Origin: Nitrososphaerota archaeon
GTDB lineage: Archaea; Thermoproteota; Nitrososphaeria; Nitrososphaerales; UBA213
Length of the DNA: 44,592 nucleotides
Reading direction: 5' to 3'
Assembly: GCA_002713325.1 (NCBI GenBank)
Contig: PAWD01000008.1
Span: forward strand, 1 to 44,592
The notes beneath the pieces are model-generated. The model saw only the letters and a program-made list of their open reading frames with translations. It did no database searches and was not told the origin of the DNA. This document shows positions 9,704-19,609 of the stretch, piece by piece. Both the position numbers and the translations under genes were made by a program. How positions within the stretch are numbered: the stretch's first letter is position 1; each line of letters opens with the position of its first letter.

Positions 9704-11044
9704 ATGTATAGATGTATGATCAGTAAAAAGCCGCATTTGAATATTATAATGACCGGTCATGCCGATCACGGAAAGTCGACATTGGTAGGACATTTATTGT
9801 TTACAACAGGTGCTATCGATCAAAGAACAATAGACGAATTTGCAAAAGAATCAGAAAAATTAGGTAGGGGAGATACCTTCAAGTTTGCTTGGGTTCTTGA
9901 CAAATTGAAGGATGAGCGTGAGAGGGGTATAACCATCGATTTGGCATTCCAGAAGTTTGAAACGCAAAAATATTTCTTCACCTTGATTGATGCTCCTGGT
10001 CATAGAGACTTTATAAAGAACATGATCACTGGTGCATCAGAAGCTGATTGTGCTGTATTACTTATATCTGCGAAGAAAGGTGAGATGGAAACTGCTGTAG
10101 ACCCTGGTGGACAAGGAAGAGAACATGCATTTCTGTTAAGAACACTGGGTGTAAAGCAACTTATATGTTGCATAAACAAAATGGATGACCAGATAGTGAA
10201 TTATTCCAAGGATAGATTTGATGAAGTCAAGGCAATTGTAGAAAACTTACTAAAAGGTGTAGGATATAACACTTCAAAGATGAGATTCATTCCTACTTCG
10301 GGGTGGAAAGGGGACAATCTAGGTGCAAAATCAGAGAATATGCCTTGGTATGATGGTCCAACACTAGTACAAGCGTTAGACGAATTTGATGAACCAGAAA
10401 AACCTATAGAAAAACCACTTAGATTACCTGTACAAGATGTCTATACAATTACTGGTATAGGTACAGTTCCAGTTGGAAGAATAGAAACAGGGCAGATGAA
10501 ACCTAATGACAAGATAGTTGTAATGCCAGAAGGTACTACTGGCGAAATAAAGACAATTGAAACACATCATACACAATTACCACAGGCACTAGCGGGTGAT
10601 AACGTTGGATTTAATGTTAAAGGTATAGATAAGAAGGGAATTAAACGTGGTGATGTTATAGGACCTGCGAGCGATCCTCCAACAGCTGCAAAAGAGTTCA
10701 AAGCACAAATAATTGTGATATTTCACCCAACAGCATTAGCGCCAGGATATACACCAGTGTTACATGCACATACGGCGCAAGTAGCCGCTACTTTATCAGA
10801 GTTTCTGGCGAAAATAGATCCAAGAAATGGACAAACTATCGAGGAAAATCCAAAGTTTCTAAAGAACGGTGACTCAGCAATAGTAAAGATCAGACCCGTT
10901 AGACCGTTATGTATTGAGACATTCAAGGAGTATCCAGAGCTAGGAAGGTTTGCATTAAGAGATATGGGTACTACAATAGCTGCTGGTGTTGTGCAGGAAG
11001 TAACAGAAAAGTTCACGAAAGAGAAAAGTAATCCTAAATCCTGA
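9704..11044 (+). CDS. tuf: Translation elongation factor EF-1 alpha
   Basis: GHADHGKSTLVGHLL, DAPGHRDFIKNMITG, NKMD; likely true start is the internal ATG at 9716 (MISKKPHLN). Confidence 0.97.
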   Translation: MYRCMISKKPHLNIIMTGHADHGKSTLVGHLLFTTGAIDQRTIDEFAKESEKLGRGDTFKFAWVLDKLKDERERGITIDLAFQKFETQKYFFTLIDAPGHRDFIKNMITGASEADCAVLLISAKKGEMETAVDPGGQGREHAFLLRTLGVKQLICCINKMDDQIVNYSKDRFDEVKAIVENLLKGVGYNTSKMRFIPTSGWKGDNLGAKSENMPWYDGPTLVQALDEFDEPEKPIEKPLRLPVQDVYTITGIGTVPVGRIETGQMKPNDKIVVMPEGTTGEIKTIETHHTQLPQALAGDNVGFNVKGIDKKGIKRGDVIGPASDPPTAAKEFKAQIIVIFHPTALAPGYTPVLHAHTAQVAATLSEFLAKIDPRNGQTIEENPKFLKNGDSAIVKIRPVRPLCIETFKEYPELGRFALRDMGTTIAAGVVQEVTEKFTKEKSNPKS

Positions 11045-11055
11045 TGTGAATCTAA

Positions 11056-11367
11056 ATGACACAACATGCTAGAATAAAATTAACTAGTACTAATTTACGT
11101 AGACTTGAAACTGTTTGTACAGAGATAAAAACCATAGGTGATAAGGCAGGTGTCAAGGTTAAAGGACCTTTACCTTTACCTACAAAGAAATTGAAAGTAG
11201 TTACAAGAAAGGCGCCAGCTGGACAAGGTACCAACACTTATGATAAGTGGGAAATGCGTGTACATAGAAGAGTTATTGATCTAGGATCTGACGATCGAGC
11301 TATTAGGCAACTAATGAGGTTAAGGATACCTGATGATGTTTACATCGAAGTTTCTTTAACACAATAA
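11056..11367 (+). CDS. rps10: 30S ribosomal protein S10
   Basis: ARIKLTSTNLRRLETVC...VHRRVIDLGSDDRAIRQLMRLRIPDDVYIEV. Confidence 0.96.
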   Translation: MTQHARIKLTSTNLRRLETVCTEIKTIGDKAGVKVKGPLPLPTKKLKVVTRKAPAGQGTNTYDKWEMRVHRRVIDLGSDDRAIRQLMRLRIPDDVYIEVSLTQ

Positions 11368-11418
11368 ATTATTTTTAATTGACTTACGCTTAAATGTGGG
11401 CTCTGAAAGAAATTCTTT

Positions 11419-11589
11419 ATGGAAGACCAGAATAACCCATTAGGAAATGTTTTTTATGCATGTATGAGATGTAGTACAGAAGTAAGTGTTGAAGAGCTGA
11501 ATAGATTACCAGAATTAAAATGTATTTGTGGTTTCCGGGTTTTCAAAAAAACTAGACCGCCAATAGTAAAACAGATTAAAGCTATCTAG
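11419..11589 (+). CDS. rpoP: DNA-directed RNA polymerase subunit P (Rpb12-like zinc ribbon), 56 aa
   Basis: MEDQNNPLGNVFYACMRCSTEVSVEELNRLPELKCICGFRVFKKTRPPIVKQIKAI; CxxC...CxC and VFKKTRPP motif; not in ORF track. Confidence 0.9.
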   Translation: MEDQNNPLGNVFYACMRCSTEVSVEELNRLPELKCICGFRVFKKTRPPIVKQIKAI

Positions 11590-11617
11590 TATATTTTTCG
11601 TACAAAACATTTATTAT

Positions 11618-11635
11618 ATCACTGAGATCACTGAG
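11618..11635 (+). repeat. Tandem 9-bp direct repeat ATCACTGAG x2 just upstream of the C2H2 ORF
   Basis: Direct reading: atcactgagatcactgag. Confidence 0.8.
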
Positions 11636-11640
11636 CTTTA

Positions 11641-11769
11641 ATGCTTAACATGTTTAGAAAAAAAGATAATACTCAACAAATCGTGAGATGTGAACACTGC
11701 GCTATGGAATTCACAGAAAAAAATAGACTCACGAAACATAAGGAAAAAGCACATCCAAAAGGACGATAA
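11641..11769 (+). CDS. Small C2H2 zinc-finger protein, 42 aa
   Basis: MLNMFRKKDNTQQIVRCEHCAMEFTEKNRLTKHKEKAHPKGR; CX2CX12HX4H. Confidence 0.8.
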   Translation: MLNMFRKKDNTQQIVRCEHCAMEFTEKNRLTKHKEKAHPKGR

Positions 11770-12187
11770 ACTATCAAATGTTATCTGATGTTTGTTATAC
11801 TGACGAGATTTAAACACACGTTAATAATTTAATACATTCAAAATTACTATCTAACCTTAATGTTGTATATGATTATGAAAGTCTGTGTTAAAAAAAATTG
11901 AAAATTTTATACACTTATCATTTTAGTTTTTTCATTATGAGTTTATATTCCAGAATTCAATATCAATTAATCTGTCTTTATTGTCATAAAATATAGTAAT
12001 GTGAATAAGATGATAACGATAATTATTAATCCTACGGGAATAAGAATAATTAATTAAAAAAATATTCACCAGTAATGTCGAAGTTATAAATATTGGAAAT
12101 AAAAAGAATAGTGACTCCGCTGTAATTTTCTATTTCTGAATACATCAAATAGCAAGACATTTAACCCACAATTTAGAAAATGCAATT

Positions 12188-13369
12188 ATGAAAATTACGT
12201 TATCAACTATAAAGGCAGATATTGGCGGAATAGGAGGACATACGCGACCAAGTGATGAAGTTATTAATGCTGTTAATGATGTTGTAAACAATACTGAATA
12301 CAACCTATTACTTGACTATTACATAGGGTATACTGGTGATGATATACACATAATTATGTGTCATCAACATGGCCTTGAAAATAATAAAATACACAGACTT
12401 GCTTGGGATGCATTCAAGGAAGGGACTGAAATTGCAAAGGAACAAGGATTGTATGGTGCAGGTCAGGATCTTTTAAAAAACTCATTTTCTGGCAATGTTA
12501 AGGGAATGGGTCCTGGTGTTGCAGAGTTGGAATTCGAAGAAAGAGATAATGAAGCATTTGTGGTTTTAGCTGCAGATAAGACAGAACCTGGTGCTTTCAA
12601 TTTTCCATTTTATAGAACGTTTATTGATAGTAGAAGTAATACTGGACTCATAATAAATCCTGATCTTGCAGAAGGTGTTGTCATTAATATTATGGATGTA
12701 ATGACAGGAAAAATAGCTGAATTACATTTATGGGGAGACAAACCAGAGGTAGAAGCAGCTCTGATGTATCCTGGAAGATATGTAGTAGAATCTGTTATGA
12801 GTAAAAAAGGAGAACCTATTCTTTCTGCATCTACTGATCGCCTGCATAATATCGCTGGAACGTACGTTGGGAAAGACGATCCTATAGCTATCGTTAGATG
12901 CCAAAAATCATTTCCAGCAACAGAGGAAATATGTAGTGCATTCAACAGTCCTCACTTTGTGGCTGGTGATACAAGGGGGAGTCATCACCTACCTTTAATG
13001 CCAGTCAAGATAAACACTCCAGCAAGTGTTAATTACTCTCTCCCAATGGTTATGGCACTTGTGTTCAGTGTACACAATGGAAAATTTACAGGTCCACATG
13101 ATGGATTCGCCACACCAGATTGGAACCATATTAGAAATATTGCAACGCAAAGAGCGTTAGATATGCGCAGCCAAGGATTCATACACCCTGCAACTCTAGT
13201 TCCTGAAGAACTTGAATACAACAAGGGATATGAAGTAAGAATGAAGAAACTAGAGGGATTGTTTAGTCACAAAAACAAGAAACGTTCAATCATACAGAAA
13301 CAAAGCTCTCGAATAAATACAGGTAACTTTAAAAATAAAAAAAATAAACATGTCAAGTCTAAGCGATGA
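12188..13369 (+). CDS. fbp: Fructose-1,6-bisphosphate aldolase/phosphatase (bifunctional archaeal FBPA/ase) with basic C-terminal tail
   Basis: KITLSTIKADIGGIGGHTRPSDEV, GAGQDLLKN, FNFPFYRTFIDSRSNTGLIINPDLAEG. Confidence 0.96.
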   Translation: MKITLSTIKADIGGIGGHTRPSDEVINAVNDVVNNTEYNLLLDYYIGYTGDDIHIIMCHQHGLENNKIHRLAWDAFKEGTEIAKEQGLYGAGQDLLKNSFSGNVKGMGPGVAELEFEERDNEAFVVLAADKTEPGAFNFPFYRTFIDSRSNTGLIINPDLAEGVVINIMDVMTGKIAELHLWGDKPEVEAALMYPGRYVVESVMSKKGEPILSASTDRLHNIAGTYVGKDDPIAIVRCQKSFPATEEICSAFNSPHFVAGDTRGSHHLPLMPVKINTPASVNYSLPMVMALVFSVHNGKFTGPHDGFATPDWNHIRNIATQRALDMRSQGFIHPATLVPEELEYNKGYEVRMKKLEGLFSHKNKKRSIIQKQSSRINTGNFKNKKNKHVKSKR

Positions 13370-14034
13370 CAAAAAAATTATTCATTATTAACTTCAAGAA
13401 TTATCTTGAAGTTGCTGGTAAAAATAGTATAAAACTAGCGCGAGTAGCAGAATACGTAGCACGTCAATCAAATGTAAAGATTGTAATTGCACCTTCATTT
13501 GGTTCACTGGCATATATAACAAATAATGTACGTATTCCGGTCTTTGCACAGCACCTTGATCATTCTGAACCTGGAAATACCACCGGTTTCATTGTACCTG
13601 AAATAGTTAAATCATATGGTGTTAGTGGATCTCTGATAAATCATAGTGAACATAGAATCCCTACTCAAATAATAAGACATCTTGTAGAAAGATTACGTAA
13701 TTTGAAGATGATTTCTGTTGTTTGTGCAAGAACACCTGCAGAAGTAAAGAAATTTGCAGTATTTTCTCCTGACTATATCGCCATTGAGCCTCCAAAGTTT
13801 ATTGGTAGTGGTGTTGCAATTTCAAAGGCCAAACCAACTGTAATTAAGTATTCAATAGATGCAGTAAACGATGTTAATCCTAATGTAAATGTCATTTGTG
13901 GCGCTGGTATAGTTAGTGCAGAGGATGTTTCTGCTGCAATCAAACTTGGATCTAATGGCATCTTAGTTGCAAGTGGTATAGTTAAGGCAAAGAATTGGCG
14001 AGCCAAGATAGAGGAACTTACGCGTTTTATGTAA
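13366..14034 (+). CDS. tpiA: Triosephosphate isomerase
   Basis: NFKNYLEV, GSLINHSEHR, AIEPPKFIGSGVAIS, CGAGIVSAEDVSAAIKLGSNGILVASGIV; 4-nt ATGA overlap with the FBPA/ase stop. Confidence 0.95.
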   Translation: MTKKLFIINFKNYLEVAGKNSIKLARVAEYVARQSNVKIVIAPSFGSLAYITNNVRIPVFAQHLDHSEPGNTTGFIVPEIVKSYGVSGSLINHSEHRIPTQIIRHLVERLRNLKMISVVCARTPAEVKKFAVFSPDYIAIEPPKFIGSGVAISKAKPTVIKYSIDAVNDVNPNVNVICGAGIVSAEDVSAAIKLGSNGILVASGIVKAKNWRAKIEELTRFM

Positions 14035-14062
14035 TATTGGTTCTATATTCCTAAACATAATC

Positions 14063-15388
14063 CTATTTACGAGATCCTTTAGAAGGAAGATGAATGGCTT
14101 CACTATTAATATCTCTTATAGCATCTACAAATGACTCTGGAAGTGTGGGGTGAGTGTGTATTGTGTCAAATACGTCTTCAAGCCTTAATTGCATTCTAAT
14201 TGCTAGTGCCGCTTCGCTTATCATTTCTCCTGCATGTGGTGCAATTATAAAAGTTCCAGTAAGTATTCCATTCTTTTCAAATACCTTAATGAAACCTCGT
14301 GTGTCTCCCAAACAATTGGCTTTTGCACTTGCTGCTAGTGGAAATTCTCCAGATTTTCCTTTCAATTCTCCTACAAATGCAACTTCTGGATATGTGAATA
14401 TACATGTAGGTACAGATCTGTAATCCATCACGCTTTCTATACCCATTATGTTTTGAGCAGCTATCTCACCTTGCTTCGAAGCAACATGTGCAAGTTCATA
14501 AATACCAGTAATATCACCAATAGCAAATATATTATGAACACTAGTTCGCATTTCTTCATCAACAATAATACCTTGCTGATTAAATTTTACACCAATATTA
14601 TTTAATTCATCTTCACTTATATTCTGTCTTCTCCCTACACAAAAAAGTACCTTATCCGTCTGTAGCTCTTCTCCGTTAACATGAACCACATTATTCACGA
14701 TTTTTTCTATCCTTGAATTTGTTATTATATTGATACCATCAAGCCTCATGTATTTCTCGATTGTATTTCCAATATCTTCTATCTGTAAAGGTATTAGACG
14801 GTCTTCAGCTTCAACTAAAGTGACACTGCAACCTAATATGTTCAAAATTGAGGCAAACTCACAACCACTATAACCACCTCCAACTATAATAATCGACTTT
14901 GGTAGTTCCTCTAATTCCAGAACTGCATCAGTTGATAATATATTTTTCCCAAATTCATATCCTTGCAAACAAATAGGATGACTTCCAGTACTGATAACAA
15001 TATGTTTTGTTTCTACAATTCTTTCATTAACAACCACTTTATTATGTGAAATTATATGTGCCTCACCCTCCATGAGATCTATGCCATTACTTTGGATGAG
15101 AAGTTTTATTCCAGAAGCAAGTTTGGCAACTGTAGCCTCGGTTCTCAACTTTAATGTTTTATAATTCAGTTCAATTTGTGCATTTATTCCATTCTTTTTT
15201 GCAGCAGTAACTCTCCTCACTATGTCACCCAAAGAATGAAGAAATTTGGTTGGAATGCAACCTCTTTGTGTACAGGTTCCTCCTAGTCCATTCTTTTCAA
15301 TTAGACAAATATTACCACCTAGTTGAGCAGCTCTAATAGCACAAGCATAGCCTCCTGGACCTGCTCCTATTACTACCACATCATACAT
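14063..15388 (-). CDS. lpdA: Dihydrolipoyl dehydrogenase (GCV L-protein)
   Basis: MYDVVVIGAGPGGYACAIRAAQLGG, GGTCTQRGCIPTK redox disulfide, FAIGDITGIYELAHVASKQG, HPTLPES; ORF extends to 15460 but MYDVV at 15388 is the likely start. Confidence 0.95.
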   Translation of the reverse strand: MYDVVVIGAGPGGYACAIRAAQLGGNICLIEKNGLGGTCTQRGCIPTKFLHSLGDIVRRVTAAKKNGINAQIELNYKTLKLRTEATVAKLASGIKLLIQSNGIDLMEGEAHIISHNKVVVNERIVETKHIVISTGSHPICLQGYEFGKNILSTDAVLELEELPKSIIIVGGGYSGCEFASILNILGCSVTLVEAEDRLIPLQIEDIGNTIEKYMRLDGINIITNSRIEKIVNNVVHVNGEELQTDKVLFCVGRRQNISEDELNNIGVKFNQQGIIVDEEMRTSVHNIFAIGDITGIYELAHVASKQGEIAAQNIMGIESVMDYRSVPTCIFTYPEVAFVGELKGKSGEFPLAASAKANCLGDTRGFIKVFEKNGILTGTFIIAPHAGEMISEAALAIRMQLRLEDVFDTIHTHPTLPESFVDAIRDINSEAIHLPSKGSRK

Positions 15389-15428
15389 ATTGAGAGATCC
15401 GAGATGCTTAGCAATAAATCTTAACAAA

Positions 15429-16163
15429 TCACCTTTTCCAATTCCATTCATCCGTAGCATATTTCTCTTTAACTAAATTTTTGGTATTTTCTTCTTCCTC
15501 TATAGTTATCTCATCTACAATAAGTCTAGCATCAAATTTCTCACTGAAACTCTCTTTTAGAGCAAATGCCACTTCTTCAAATGTCTTATTCAAACCCATT
15601 ACCCTTTCCTTTACATCAGAGATCATCTTATCCCTGATCTTTTCTGAAGGAATTCTCAATACAGAGAACATCTTCTCAACATTAACATCCAACAATATTG
15701 TTCCATGTTGTAATAGAATACCTTTCTTCCTAGTTTGAGCGTTTCCAGAGAGTTTCTTACCATTAACGACTATATCGTTCAATGGAACAAACCTCGCATC
15801 AAATCCAAGCTTGTTTATGCATGCTACTATAGGATCGCATATCAATTTATAAGATTCCAAAATATTCTCTGTGTATTTTCTCGTTATGAATGAGTAAGTT
15901 AATTCAGAATCATGTAAGACGGCTCCTCCTCCTGTTATTCTTCTAACAACATCAATACCTTTATGATTACACTTTTGTATATCAACCTCTTCCTCTATGC
16001 TCTGGAAGTATCCTATTGATACGGCTATGGGTTTCCATCCATAGAGTCGTAGAACTGGTATATCGGTTACACAATTCATTAATACTTCATCAAGTGCCAT
16101 ATTCCATGCTGCTGTACCGTATCTTGTCTCTAAAACTCTTATTTCACTAAAATTAAAATTCAT
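15429..16163 (-). CDS. lplA: Lipoate-protein ligase A, catalytic subunit
   Basis: WNMALDEVLM, RRITGGGAVLHDSELTYSF, KLSGNAQTRKKGILLQHGTILLD; ATG at 16163 overlaps the upstream stop (ATGA). Confidence 0.9.
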   Translation of the reverse strand: MNFNFSEIRVLETRYGTAAWNMALDEVLMNCVTDIPVLRLYGWKPIAVSIGYFQSIEEEVDIQKCNHKGIDVVRRITGGGAVLHDSELTYSFITRKYTENILESYKLICDPIVACINKLGFDARFVPLNDIVVNGKKLSGNAQTRKKGILLQHGTILLDVNVEKMFSVLRIPSEKIRDKMISDVKERVMGLNKTFEEVAFALKESFSEKFDARLIVDEITIEEEENTKNLVKEKYATDEWNWKR

Positions 16164-16444
16164 CAAACTTCCCTCGAACATCCAAGAATTGCTTCAGTTA
16201 TAGAATCTGAATCAAAACCGAATATTTCAGAATCACTCAAACAATTTTCAATATTTTGTTTGATAGAATCTTTTTCTAATTTAGTACCAATTAGACTTAC
16301 TTCAAGTCTGTCTAAACTTTCCTCAGGATAAAGAAAAAAATCTCCAGTGATCTTTATTGAATGAATTATGTTATTGAATTCATCATATTCAAGGGAAATT
16401 TTAATTAATTTTTTTGACTTGTAAATATTATGTGCTTTTTTCAT
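16163..16444 (-). CDS. lplB: LplB-like accessory (C-terminal domain) subunit of split lipoate-protein ligase
   Basis: 93 aa; ISLEYDEFNNIIHSIKITGDFFLYPEESLDRLEVSLIG resembles the lipoate ligase C-terminal domain; placed directly upstream of lplA. Confidence 0.8.
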   Translation of the reverse strand: MKKAHNIYKSKKLIKISLEYDEFNNIIHSIKITGDFFLYPEESLDRLEVSLIGTKLEKDSIKQNIENCLSDSEIFGFDSDSITEAILGCSREV

Positions 16445-17907
16445 TGTTTATCAGGTTTTTGGAATTTGAGATCTCTATTATTTTCATCACCTGGTCGAGA
16501 AGGTATAACCCATCTTAGATTTGGTCTTCTTGCTGCTGCAACCTCATCCAACCTACCAATAGATGTTGTATGTGGTGCATCTTTTACAACAATAGGATTT
16601 TCTTTTATCTCATCAGCTATACTTCGTAAAGCCATCACAAATCTATCCAAGGTTTCTTTACTCTCTGTTTCTGTAGGTTCGATCATTAAAGCTTCACGAA
16701 CAATGAGAGGAAAATAAACTGTTGGTGGATGAAAACCATAATCCAAAAGTCTCTTTGCAATGTTCATTGCACTCCTATTACCGAATTTGTTGGAAGATAA
16801 GACAAATTCATGAGCACATGTTCGATCAAAACTAAGTTCATAAACATCCTTTAGTAATGTAAGAAGATAATTAGCATTCAATACAGCATGCTCTGACACC
16901 TTTCTTATATCAGTCCCCCAGGACTTGATATAAGAATAAGCTCTAACAAGCACACTAAAGTTTCCATTAAAGGATCTAATCCTTCCTACAGATTTCCTTT
17001 TGTTATAATCTAAAATATACTTATTATTTTGCTTGATTATCCTTGGTGTTGGTAAATAATCTGATAAAAATGACTGTACTCCTAGCGGTCCTGCCCCAGG
17101 ACCACCACCTCCATGTGGAGTAGAAAAAGTCTTATGTAGATTCAAATGAATCATATCGAAACCCTGATCTCGTGGTCTAGTTATTCCTAGTAATGCATTC
17201 ATGTTTGCACCATCACAATACATCAACGTTCCGTTATTACGAGCAAGATTACTTATCTCTAGAATATTTTCTTCAAAGAGTCCAAGAGTATTAGGATTTG
17301 TCAGCATAACAAGTCCAACATCAGGAGTAAGTGATTGTTTAAATTTGTCTATATCCATGTTACCACGTGAATCGGAAGGAATGGTTATGGTTTCACATCT
17401 ACACATAGCCGCACTAGCAGGGTTTGTTCCATGTGCAGAATCAGGAATTAGTATTTTTGTTCTTTTTTCATTGTTTTGTTTAAAGTAAGCTTTTGTTATC
17501 ATAATTCCCAAAAGTTCTCCCTGTGCTCCAGCTGCTGGTTGTAAAGAAAAGCTATCCATACCTGTAATCTCCATCAAGTCCTGCTCAAGTTCCCACATCA
17601 ATTGTAACGCTCCTTGAACACAATCGTCTGGAGAAAGAGGATGAAGATCTCTAAGCCCTTCTAATCTTGCCAAATCCTCATTTATCTTTGGGTTATACTT
17701 CATTGTACATGAACCGAGAGGGTAAAATCCAACATCAACAGCAAAATTCTTTTTTGATAAATTTATGTAATGTCTAACAGTACTAATCTCACTCACATTA
17801 GGAAGAGGAAGTTCTTTTCTAATGATTTCTTTTGGTAGATCTATCTGAATATCTTCATCAGGTAAATACCCAGTAGTCTGTTCTTCATATTCAAATATCA
17901 GCTTCAT
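16441..17907 (-). CDS. gcvPB: Glycine dehydrogenase (decarboxylating) subunit 2
   Basis: GFYPLGSCTMKYNPKINE, PDSAHGTNPASAAMC, DMIHLNLHKTFSTPHGGGGPGAGPLGV. Confidence 0.97.
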   Translation of the reverse strand: MKLIFEYEEQTTGYLPDEDIQIDLPKEIIRKELPLPNVSEISTVRHYINLSKKNFAVDVGFYPLGSCTMKYNPKINEDLARLEGLRDLHPLSPDDCVQGALQLMWELEQDLMEITGMDSFSLQPAAGAQGELLGIMITKAYFKQNNEKRTKILIPDSAHGTNPASAAMCRCETITIPSDSRGNMDIDKFKQSLTPDVGLVMLTNPNTLGLFEENILEISNLARNNGTLMYCDGANMNALLGITRPRDQGFDMIHLNLHKTFSTPHGGGGPGAGPLGVQSFLSDYLPTPRIIKQNNKYILDYNKRKSVGRIRSFNGNFSVLVRAYSYIKSWGTDIRKVSEHAVLNANYLLTLLKDVYELSFDRTCAHEFVLSSNKFGNRSAMNIAKRLLDYGFHPPTVYFPLIVREALMIEPTETESKETLDRFVMALRSIADEIKENPIVVKDAPHTTSIGRLDEVAAARRPNLRWVIPSRPGDENNRDLKFQKPDKQ

Positions 17908-19166
17908 GTTATTCCCCTTACTATTGATATATAATTTTCTATATCTTGAATTGTATTCATCTCAGTGCAACAAATTAACATCGTGTCTTTTCCCAGATCG
18001 AGACCTCCAAATATTCCATTATTGATCAAAGTTGAAATAATCTTTTCAGGAGATTTTGGTGCCTTCATAAGGAATTCATTATAAAATGGCTTTCCGTTTA
18101 AAGCCTCGAAACCAATACCCTTCAATTTTTTAAATAATAAATGTGCCCTACTGTAAGACAATTTTGCAACATCCCTCAGCCCAGTCCTACCCATAAGTGC
18201 CAAGTAGATAGTTGAAGCTAAGGCCATCAATCCTTCGTTAGTAGTTATATTACTTGTAGCTCGTTCTCTCCTTATATGTTGCTCCCGCGCTTGGAAGGTT
18301 AATACAAAGCCTTTATCTCCCTTAGAATCTGTTGTCATTCCAGAAATTCTTCCAGGAATTTTTTTTAATAAGAAATCCTTTACTGCAAAGAAACCAAGAT
18401 ATGGACCACCGAAGTTTAATGGAATACCAAACGACTGTCCTTCACCTACAACAATATCTGCTCCATAATTTCCTGGAGGTTCTAATATTGCAAGAGATGT
18501 TGGTTCAACAACACAAGTAATGAAGAGTGCTCCAGCTTTATGAGCACGTTCTGATAGTTGTAGTAAATTTTCAACATTCCCGTAGAAATCAGGATTCTGA
18601 GCAATTACACATGCTGTCTTATCATCAATTTTATCTGTAAATTCAAAATCTGTTCCTTTGCAATATGTTTGCAATACTTCTAAATATTGAGGATGAAGTC
18701 CATTCTTGACAAAAACATGATTCCTTCCGGTATATGATGAGGACATTAAGATCGCTTCTGCCAATGCAGATGCACCCTCATACAAAGAAGCATTAGCAAC
18801 ATCCATGCCTGTAAGAAGACATATGAAAGATTGGAATTCATACATGGTCTGTAGAATACCTTGATTTATCTCAGCTTGATATGGAGTGTATCCTGTATAA
18901 AACTCTCCCCTCATCAGTAAGTGGTTTAACGCTGAAGGAATATAATGATTATAAGATCCTGCTCCCACAAAACATTTCAAAATTCTATTTCTCAGTGCTA
19001 GACTTTTCATATGTTTAGTTAGATCAAACTCACTCATGGATTTAGAAAGAGATAGTTTTCGTGGGAAAGGTGGCTTGAATTCCTTAACTAAATCATCAAT
19101 AGAGCTTATTCCAATCTGCTTTAACATTTCTTTTTGATCTTTTTCAGAGGTAGGTATGTAATTCAT
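17904..19166 (-). CDS. gcvPA: Glycine dehydrogenase (decarboxylating) subunit 1
   Basis: FVGAGSYNHYIPSALNHLLMRGEFYTGYTPYQAEINQGILQTMYEFQ. Confidence 0.97.
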   Translation of the reverse strand: MNYIPTSEKDQKEMLKQIGISSIDDLVKEFKPPFPRKLSLSKSMSEFDLTKHMKSLALRNRILKCFVGAGSYNHYIPSALNHLLMRGEFYTGYTPYQAEINQGILQTMYEFQSFICLLTGMDVANASLYEGASALAEAILMSSSYTGRNHVFVKNGLHPQYLEVLQTYCKGTDFEFTDKIDDKTACVIAQNPDFYGNVENLLQLSERAHKAGALFITCVVEPTSLAILEPPGNYGADIVVGEGQSFGIPLNFGGPYLGFFAVKDFLLKKIPGRISGMTTDSKGDKGFVLTFQAREQHIRRERATSNITTNEGLMALASTIYLALMGRTGLRDVAKLSYSRAHLLFKKLKGIGFEALNGKPFYNEFLMKAPKSPEKIISTLINNGIFGGLDLGKDTMLICCTEMNTIQDIENYISIVRGIT

Positions 19167-19176
19167 AATGAATCTC

Positions 19177-19590
19177 CTACTCTATTTCACCAACATACTT
19201 ATCATATTGTTCTTTTGACATCAAATCAGTAAATTCCTTGATGTTTTCCTTGAAATTCAATGGTTTTATCTTCACAATCCAACCCAAATCATAAGGAGAT
19301 TGATTTATTTGTTCAGGATGCTCAAGTAAATCTTCATTGAGCTCTACTATCTCTCCACTTATAGGACAATATATATCAGAAGAAGCTTTTATGGAATCAA
19401 TTATAGCCATCGCCTCCATATACTTGAATTTACTACCAATCTTTGGTAATTCTATCGAAACTATATCGCCAAGTTGATTCTGAGCAAAATCTGAAATTCC
19501 TACTAAGGCTAATCCTTCTTTTATTATGACCCATTCATGCTCTTTTGTAAATCCTATCTCTTCTTCCATAATTTCTTTCTCATACTCCAC
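19177..19590 (-). CDS. gcvH: Glycine cleavage system H protein
   Basis: FTKEHEWVIIKEGLALVGISDFAQNQLGDIVSIELPKIG...IDSIKASSDIYCPISGEIVE (lipoyl-Lys site). Confidence 0.96.
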   Translation of the reverse strand: MEYEKEIMEEEIGFTKEHEWVIIKEGLALVGISDFAQNQLGDIVSIELPKIGSKFKYMEAMAIIDSIKASSDIYCPISGEIVELNEDLLEHPEQINQSPYDLGWIVKIKPLNFKENIKEFTDLMSKEQYDKYVGEIE

Positions 19591-19609
19591 AATAAAATCT
19601 TATTTCCGC

